From Typha latifolia (taxonomy: Eukaryota > Streptophyta > Magnoliopsida > Poales > Typhaceae), in the NCBI GenBank assembly GCA_019914945.1, contig CM034108.1, positions 6,644,001 through 6,708,000 of the forward strand: a stretch of 64,000 bases of DNA, in the 5' to 3' direction. Under the pieces are notes generated by a model, which saw only the letters and a list, made by a program, of their open reading frames with translations, searched no databases and was not told the DNA's origin. The translations under genes were made by a program, and so were the position numbers. Below, one piece after another: positions 57,215-64,000 of the stretch (position 1 is the first letter of the stretch; every line of letters starts with the position of its first letter).

Positions 57215-60200
57215 TGTAACAACCCAACCTAAAAAAAAATTATAATTAATTTTGGGCACGACGTGGCCGGCCACAGTAGTGCCCATGCAAGCTGCGTGAG
57301 GGGTGCCATGCGCCCCAGCTGCCATTGCCACAGCCAACCGATTGTGGCTGGCTAGCCAGGGCGGGGCCCCCCACCGCCGCTGCCCATCTCCACCACCGCC
57401 ACTCTCTCTCTATATATTTCTCTCTCCTTCTCTCTCTCTCTCTCTCGTTCCTCTCTCCTAAGCTTCCCCATCTCGGTATGCCGACGCCGGCCACTTCGGA
57501 CCATCGCCGTTGCTTCCACTGCCGTGCTACCGTCACTGGTGAGCCTCCTCCTCTTATCTCTTCCTTCTTCTCTCTCTCCCTCTCTCTTTCTCTATTTCTC
57601 TCTCTCTTTTTCTCTACTTCTGTCTTCTTCGATCACCCGACCCGTCGTTGAGAAGCGACCGGTGCTCCCTCATCCCTTCCTTCTCTCTCTCTCCATCTCT
57701 CTCTCTCTCTCTCTATCTTTCTCTCTCTCTCGGGTCGTCGAAATAGAGCCGCTAGCGAGGGGTCGGCCGCTGGCTGGCCAACAGCGGCCGAGCCCCTCCC
57801 CACCGTCGGGTCCTCTCCTCGCTTCTTCTCCTCTTCTTCTTTTCCTTTCTTCTTCTTCTCCCTCGACTTCTTCTCTTTCTCTTTCTGCACAGCCCAACAC
57901 TGTAGCAGGCAGTGCTGGGCCGAGCCTAGCACTGATGGTAGTTTTTCTTAATTAATTATTTATTTATTTATTTTATTAATGTTATTTATTTAGGTTTTTT
58001 CCTTCTTAATTAATGCAAATAGAATATTTACACATTAATTATTTTAATAATAATCTATAATCTTCAATATGATTAGTATTAATTATAATTTGTATAATCA
58101 ATGATTAATTAGGTATAAATATAAGTAATACTCATATTTATTTATTTATATTTCTATTAGATTAATATATAGATTTGTAAATTATAATTATCAAATTTAT
58201 ATACTAATATTTTTGTGAGATACATTTTAAATAATTCTAATAATTTATTATACATTATTATTTTGTAACAAATAAAATAATCGGCTTATGTATTTATTTA
58301 TTATTTTATAAAGTAATGACTACATAGTCCCTAATTAATCAAGATATAATTTAATTATAATTAGGTTTTTATCTATATTTTTATTTTTATGTATAATTAA
58401 AAATCTAGCTAGTTATAAAAATAAGTAGAAATTCTAAAATCTAATAAATCATCATATTTTACTCGAACGGATTATAATGGGATAAACAATTAACTTTATG
58501 TTACTTGAACATTTTCAGATCCTGAACCCCTTATTTGAGACCCCATGGACCTTGCTAGCGATGAGTGTCATTCGGTTAATAGGTGGATGTAAATGATACA
58601 TAGTTTGTATTTTCTGATCAGTGTGAGTAGTCTTATCCCCTAGACTCCTTTCTCAAATTAGGTTATATTATATATTATGTACATGCATGTTTTGGACTCC
58701 AGCATAATTATATGACTTTATCTAGAGATGATTACAGTCGAGCATATTTTTATCATGCATAGAATTAGGCAGATCTTGGATATAAGTATGATAATGATAA
58801 ATAAAGATGATTAGAGATGATTATACTGTTATGACTTTGTGTCGGAGTGCTTTCTAGTATGAGTGTGCATGTGATAGACTAGCAGGAGTATGCATGTGTT
58901 AGATACATAGTTGGATTCGGCATTGTATCATTTTTCTCTTGATTTCTCTTCCACCTAAATTCTTGTTATGCATTGACTCGTTATCGTACTGGATATATGC
59001 ATGTGATCTAGCATTTAGAAGGAAAGCATGAAATGTGATTGATAGGATAGTTGATAGAAAGCATGAGGATACCCGAGTAGGCGCTAGGGTTAGGGGTGCC
59101 TGGAGTGATGATTATGGTCGCTGATATGCGATATCTCATAGCCCATGTCCGAGGTCAGTTGAGTCTGTGCGCATAGACAATCAGACACATGTCGTTCGCT
59201 AGGGCATATGTGGCGAGTTATCTTCACGATGTTTCCATCAACTATATGGGTGCCCGGTCTGGATGGATGTTGATACCCTAGCGGGTGGTGGGGTATGATT
59301 ATATTTGAGATACTCTTGTGGGTCGCGGAGTATGCTCTTAGCCTTCGGATATGATGTTGAGACCGGGTACCGGGTGTTGACTGTGCACAGTGGTCTAGTA
59401 TGATGATATTATACCGAGATGTCGGTGATGATCATAATGTTGAGAAATGCATATGATTTCATTATTATATATTATACCTGATTATCGAATAGTCAATATG
59501 CATCATAGGTGGTTGCATTTGATATCATAACATGATCATGATCGGCATGCATCATATATGTTATATTTGAGAGAGAGTTATGATGATGTTATGACATGGA
59601 GATTTATTTATACATTGTCGAGGATTATATATTTTATTAGTTATAACATGACATGTTATGTATTTTTATTTATGTATTATTGAGAAACATTCATATACTC
59701 ATTCATAACATGATGTTCTTTCTGATTCATATTATCCAGTACATGATTTACTCTCTGTTCGGTATCACTGATTGGAGGTAACGTCTATTCACTGAGCCTT
59801 TTGCTCATAACTTTCTTTATTTCTTTTCTAACCCTCTCAAATATGTGGTACGTGATAGCGACTTGAGATATCTTGAGAAGATATTAAAAATACGCTTTTA
59901 GCGGAGATTGACTCGTTTTATATTGATTTATTCAAAATGAGTTAATATGAATAATTTATAATTCTAATTTAATATATATATGGATTTTGAAATTTAATAT
60001 AAGAGACAAAAAAATTATTTATTTTTCAAGACGGCTTATATATTATTATTATGATATGTATTACATGTTGATCTTTGTCATTAGACATATTATTAGTAGA
60101 GTGGGTTACTTGCTGGGTGTCTAGCTCATGAGGACTTATTGTTTTGCAGGAATTTAAGATGCCGCTTAGTGAGGACTCTAAAGACTGAGTACCATTTTCG

Positions 60201-60309
60201 CTGTGTCAATCTATTTTAGGATTTGATTACTATTTGGGATTTCGTGTTTTCTCCGGGTTTTATCCTAGAGATTCACGGCCATCATGTTCCCGGATCGTGG
60301 CGTGACACA
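57215..60309 (+). mobile_element. Tekay/Del-like LTR (3.1 kb)
   Basis: Starts TGTAACAACCC, ends GTGGCGTGACACA. CT-rich tracts (57400-57740), 'gcagtgctgggcc' (near 57910), 'ttatttgagaccccatgg' (near 58530), two hairpin units (59264-59342), then a 3' section (59890-60309) with 'cttgctgggtgtctagctcatgagg' and 'ttttgcagg' that the solo LTR does not have. The 5-bp flanks GGTTT and GAGTA do not match, so it may be recombinant or its flank was deleted. Confidence 0.8.
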
Positions 60310-61099
60310 GAGTACTTGCGCTGATTGTCGTGGACTCCACTTGCCCTAGTCTCGGCCCTTTTGCACATGTTGTTGTTTTCCTGCCAGGTTCGCCTCCACT
60401 TCTCCCCGCTTCAGTGGCAGATGTCTTCCTAGATCACTAGGATTTACAACAACTTAGCTAATTTAATTTTTAAGACATTTTGTTTGTGGATGTAATTGAC
60501 AGATCCGCTCTCTTCTCGCTTTTCCCATTTGTTTCCTTGTTTTTCTTTGTTCTTGGTTTCATAGGTTGCTCAAATGGAGCCTTTAGATGATTTTGGTATA
60601 ATTGATGGACTTTATCATTGATGTATGTGCATATATTTCTTTCTAGACTTGCTAAATTCTCAGCCTTTCAAGACTCATGCTAACTACGGTTGACCAAGCG
60701 AGAGATTTATTTCTAGAGCTTTGCTTTGGGTGAATGCTTGATCTTGATACGTTGCTATAATTATAGTTTGATTTATAATTCAGTCAAGTATGAGGCTTGT
60801 TCTTAAGGTTCTTATTCTATTTCTCCTCTCCTTTTATGTATCAGATTATAATTAGTTGATGAAATTAATTACATAATCAATCTGATGATTGATGACTGTT
60901 TTTTTTTATTTAAAAAAAACACCTTTGTACTATCCAAATAGCTACTATTGTAGTAAACATTTAGTACGGATTCACTCAAATAGTCAAGGGGAACTCGAGT
61001 CTGTTTATCCAAATTAGGCGTTGAGCTAGTTTATCTAAATTATCTATCTCCTAAACTTATTAATTAAAAAGTACTTTTGACATGTTATAAAACATTTAT
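60310..61099. other. Intergenic sequence, nothing recognised
   Basis: No reading frame and no LTR or TIR landmarks; AT-rich toward 61090. Confidence 0.5.
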
Positions 61100-61510
61100 C
61101 TCTTCAGTACTCTATCCTAAAAATATAAAACGTTAATCTCATTTGATCAGTGTGGAGAATAAAAAAATATGATTCGCGATGTAACCCAAATTCTCCAGCT
61201 TCCCAGATCAGAGTAACTCCGATGGGAGACTCTGCCTTAAGACTTTGCAAAAAATTATCATGAATCAGATTAAGGGAAGAATCATTACAAGCATTAGCCC
61301 ACATAGATTTAATATTATCATGCAGATGAGAATAATCTTAACCAGAAAAATTCAAAACGAAACGAGACAAGCATGAAGGGCCCCCTATGAAGATGGGTTA
61401 AGCGGCAAGCCGGGAACTTGGCACCCCAATCCGGGTTAGCCAAAGCCCAATCTAGCCGACGCCCACGCCACTCGTAAACCCCAAACCGGCAATCCTAGAT
61501 CAAAAGAAGA
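61100..61510 (-). pseudogene. LINE endonuclease end and pre-RT fragment
   Basis: Minus translation of about 61380-61500 reads FGVYEWRGRRLDWALANPDW followed by AKFPACRLTHLHRG, the C-terminal signature of plant LINE endonuclease domains (normally followed by SDH). Further along, VSFRFEFFW and WANACNDSS fit the segment between endonuclease and RT. It is a short decayed piece in antisense orientation to the host gene. Confidence 0.7.
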
Positions 61511-61867
61511 AATGAAATGTTCTATAGTTATCTTGTTAGGACTAGTTTATAATTAACTATCTATTAAATATAAAATGTGACTTGGTATTTTTTTAACAAA
61601 TAGGAAACTCTTTCATAAATAAAAAGGCCTATATTTGTAATATAGCCAACATCTAGAGTATTATCTATAGTTTTTTCTTACGAACAATCTTTTTCTGGCT
61701 TAGGATTCACACAAGGAAATTGTTTACAACCCTAACCAACTACTAATACCGACTTCCGTACAAATCCAGACAGCAGTCTCCAGGCGAAACCACCCCTTCC
61801 CCCACCGACCACCAGAATCCCCAAAACCCGTTCTCCTCCATCCCCTCGCCGGCCATCAATTCCATCG
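61511..61867 (+). promoter_or_regulatory. Upstream region and leader of the host gene
   Basis: A weak TATA candidate TATATTT (61630-61636) is followed by a C/T-rich leader from about 61785 to the ATG. Start context CCATCGATGG is acceptable for plants. The transcription start cannot be read from sequence. Confidence 0.35.
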
Positions 61868-62848
61868 ATGGATCTGGAGCAGGAAGAGCTCGGGAACCTC
61901 TCCCTGGTCGACATCCTCCGCGAGTCCATCTCCATCCCCCGCTCCTCTTCTCGCACCTTCGCTCTCATCACCCTTACCTTCATCTTCCCCCTCTCCTTCG
62001 CCATCCTCGCCCATTCACTCTTCACCCACCCCATCATCAACCACCTCAAATCCTCCTTCTCCTCCTCCTCCTCGTCCTCGTCCTACGCCTCTCAATGGTC
62101 CCTCCTCTTCCTCTACCAATTCGTCTACCTCCTCTTCCTCTTCACCTTCTCCCTTCTCTCCACCGCCGCCACTGTCTTCACCGTCGCCTCCCTCTACGCC
62201 GCCAAGCCTGTCTCCTTCTCCTCTACCCTCTCCGCCATCCCCACGGTCTTCCCTCGCCTCTTCCGCACCTTCCTCTGGGTCTCCCTCATCATGCTCCTCT
62301 ACAACGCCACCTTCGGCGTCTGTGTCCTCATCATCTTCATCGCCAGTTCGTACCCCGACTCCGCAGCGTCCGTCCTCTTCCTCGCCGTCGTTATCCTAGC
62401 GTTCCTGGCCGCTCACGTGTACATCTCCGCGCTCTGGCACCTCGCCAGCGTCATCTCCGTTCTCGAGCCCGTTTGTGGCCTCGCCGCAATGGCCAAGAGT
62501 CGCGGGCTGCTTCGCGGTCGGACTCGCATGGCGATCACCATGATTATTGCTTACTTCAGCGTCTGCGGGCTGATAGGAGGGTTCTTTCGTGCCACAGTTG
62601 TCAAGGCTCCGTATGAGAAGGGCAGCATCTGGGTCGGGCCGGTCGGTAAAGTGGTCATCGGCGGGGCTCTGGTTGCGGTGCTCGTACTTGTGAATCTCGT
62701 TGGATTACTGGTTCAGAGTGTGTTCTACTATGTTTGCAAGAGTTTCCACCACCAGCAGATCGATAAGAGCGCGCTTTATGATCATTTGGGCGGATATCTT
62801 GGAGAGTATGTGCCTCTTAAGAGCTCCATTCAAATGGAAATTATTTGA
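61868..62848 (+). CDS. Multi-pass membrane protein of the plant At4g19950/At5g44860-like family (326 aa)
   Basis: Intact, intronless 326-residue frame. I recognise the family from its N-terminus (DILRESISIP; ITLTFIFPLSFAILAHSLF), the central PVSFSSTLSAIP and the conserved tail (YYVCKSFHHQQIDKSALYDH; YVPLKSSIQME). Arabidopsis members are annotated only as 'polyadenylate-binding protein 1-B-binding protein' or unknown membrane proteins, so function is unknown. About six hydrophobic spans: residues 31-52, 78-110, 135-160, 166-199, 221-245 and 262-290. A Ser run (65-72) precedes span 2. No signal peptide; likely an endomembrane protein. GC at third positions is extreme in the first two thirds and drops at the end, a monocot-like gradient. 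Length matches the family. Confidence 0.93.
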   Translation: MDLEQEELGNLSLVDILRESISIPRSSSRTFALITLTFIFPLSFAILAHSLFTHPIINHLKSSFSSSSSSSSYASQWSLLFLYQFVYLLFLFTFSLLSTAATVFTVASLYAAKPVSFSSTLSAIPTVFPRLFRTFLWVSLIMLLYNATFGVCVLIIFIASSYPDSAASVLFLAVVILAFLAAHVYISALWHLASVISVLEPVCGLAAMAKSRGLLRGRTRMAITMIIAYFSVCGLIGGFFRATVVKAPYEKGSIWVGPVGKVVIGGALVAVLVLVNLVGLLVQSVFYYVCKSFHHQQIDKSALYDHLGGYLGEYVPLKSSIQMEII

Positions 62849-62937
62849 GCTGGAATGTAAGGATCTCCATTGTCTTCTCTTTTTCTGATGGAGCAGTGAT
62901 GCTTTTTTATTTTCGCGTCAGTCCTAATCTGTAACTA

Positions 62938-62980
62938 ATAATGTGCATGTCTGAGTAAACATATATAAAGAAGAATAAGG
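62938..62980 (+). terminator. Candidate poly(A) signals of the host gene
   Basis: AATAAT (62938-62943) and AATAAG (62975-62980) lie 90-130 bp after the stop codon, in AT-rich sequence. Confidence 0.4.
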
Positions 62981-64000
62981 TTCTTTGGAAACTTCCTTTT
63001 GTTCTTAACTTTTTATTTTATAGGTTAAGTTCACTATTAGTTTAGTTTGGTTTGTTGTTGTTCTCATCATAGTTATGTAGGTTGATCTTTTCTGGTATCC
63101 GAGATAATTAGTTTTCCATAATTGGTAAATCTGAGAATAACATATATATCTATATTTTGTATCCATTGGAGGGTAGATCTTGTAAATTTATCCTTTAATG
63201 TTTCATCCTGAACATCTCTATATTTGGTGTGAAATTTCCAGTGAAATGGAGAGAAACAAATTTTCGTGATTGACAACATGGCGATAGGGTGCCATTTATA
63301 TTAATGAGAAGCATGCAATAAAATTAAATGTTACTGTAACATTATGCTAAGTTTAATCTAGTAGCTCTACTCTGTAGTTTTGGACCTTTTGGATTAAAGT
63401 TGTTAATACATTTGGTTGCACTTCATATAAAATTTTGCCAGCGAGAAATTAACCAATAATCTAGAAACTTGCAGCTCTTATTTTGGTTTGGTTCTTGCAT
63501 TAAGCGAACCATTTTAAAGCATTTATGATTCTCATGTTGCAAAATCATCACCAAGCCTAGGCTCAACATAATCATGAAATTACAACAACCTAATAGGGCG
63601 AATCAAATGTCCAATTAGGCTTTGATGATAATTATTTTAGGGAACATGAGATCCATAAAGGACTACTTATATTTTTGTTAACCTCTACAGTGGATGTTCA
63701 TCTTCCTATAATTTCTAGTTTGAAGATCCTGAATACTTACTAGACGATAGTCCCTTACTGAATTGCATATATTTTTGCAGTCTCATAGAGAACAAAAAAT
63801 GCAACTGGTAAGTGGATATGTGGACCAAATGAGTTCTTAATTAGAAGCCTTCATTGCTATTCTTTTTATTTCTGTGTGCAACTAAAGTGGAGTGTCTCAA
63901 ATTGGAAAGATTAAGTTGAACATTAATTTTACAAAATTTGCTGGTTACATCAACTTTTGAAATGATAAGATAAAATGTAGAGCAAAGCCAGTCAGTATTT
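62981..64000. other. 3' flank; one exon-like island
   Basis: AT-rich and non-coding. At 63760-63813 a TTTTTGCAG acceptor-like site, 27 bases, and a GTAAGT donor-like site follow each other on +. No surrounding frame could be linked to it within the window. Confidence 0.4.

Noticed and set aside
57325..57955. Ser/Leu-rich open frames on both strands
   Set aside because: (CT)n tracts of the Tekay-like LTR; no protein-like composition or homology.
62095..62616. 173-codon open frame overlapping the membrane protein gene
   Set aside because: A shadow frame produced by the high GC3 of the real gene; it is Pro/Leu/Arg/His-rich without domains.

Overview
This is nuclear DNA of a flowering plant. 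Two things suggest a monocot: the single host gene starts with very C-rich third codon positions that fade toward its 3' end, and the window is a dense nest of Ty1/copia and Ty3/gypsy LTR retrotransposons. Species cannot be named from the sequence. Nearly every coding stretch is a decayed retroelement reading frame; the only convincing intact gene is an intronless membrane-protein gene at 61868-62848 (+).

Layout. 1-826 is unclassified. A minus-strand Tekay/Del-like gypsy LTR (827-1980 and 12486-13203) is split by a full-length SIRE-like Copia element (Copia-1, 1981-12485, +, target duplication GAGTA/GAGTG). Copia-1 has LTRs, PBS, gag, pol, an extra ORF in the env position and a PPT, and itself carries a 910-bp Mutator-like element (8538-9447). 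13204-16402 is a minus gypsy element with RT deleted (family G1, LTR ends TGATACGAT...ATCGTATCA). 16403-18240 is a degenerate Tekay-like LTR, 19381-20150 a LINE tail. 21481-25953 is the LTR and gag of a further gypsy element (H), split by a perfect solo LTR (21805-24261, duplication GGTAT). 26206-27258 is another Tekay-like LTR (-). 27259-33128 is a minus G2 gypsy element split by a plus-strand G2 element (27749-30623). 33129-34947 holds G1 fragments. 34948-47822 is a plus-strand G2 element split by a second SIRE-like Copia (Copia-2, 36044-45822, -, duplication AAATC). 47823-57214 is a mosaic of Tekay-like, G2 and G1 pieces, all minus. 57215-60309 is a 3.1-kb plus-strand Tekay-like LTR. 60310-64000 is genic sequence with a LINE fragment and the host gene.

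Four signals stand out. (1) A U3 promoter module, arrays of the 12-bp palindrome GCGTTCGAACGC (and decayed versions) plus an ACAGAGA co-motif upstream of a TATA box, recurs in Copia LTRs, in at least three gypsy LTR families, and again inside Copia just upstream of the extra ORF. (2) G2 elements carry tandem arrays of the tRNA primer-binding site at the LTR/internal border; a target duplication shows that some copies lie inside the LTR, as if the U5 end walks along PBS repeats. (3) The Tekay-like LTR holds six tandem 25-28-bp hairpins whose stem substitutions preserve pairing. (4) The two Copia copies are inactivated mainly by C-to-T/G-to-A stops but share one stop in integrase.
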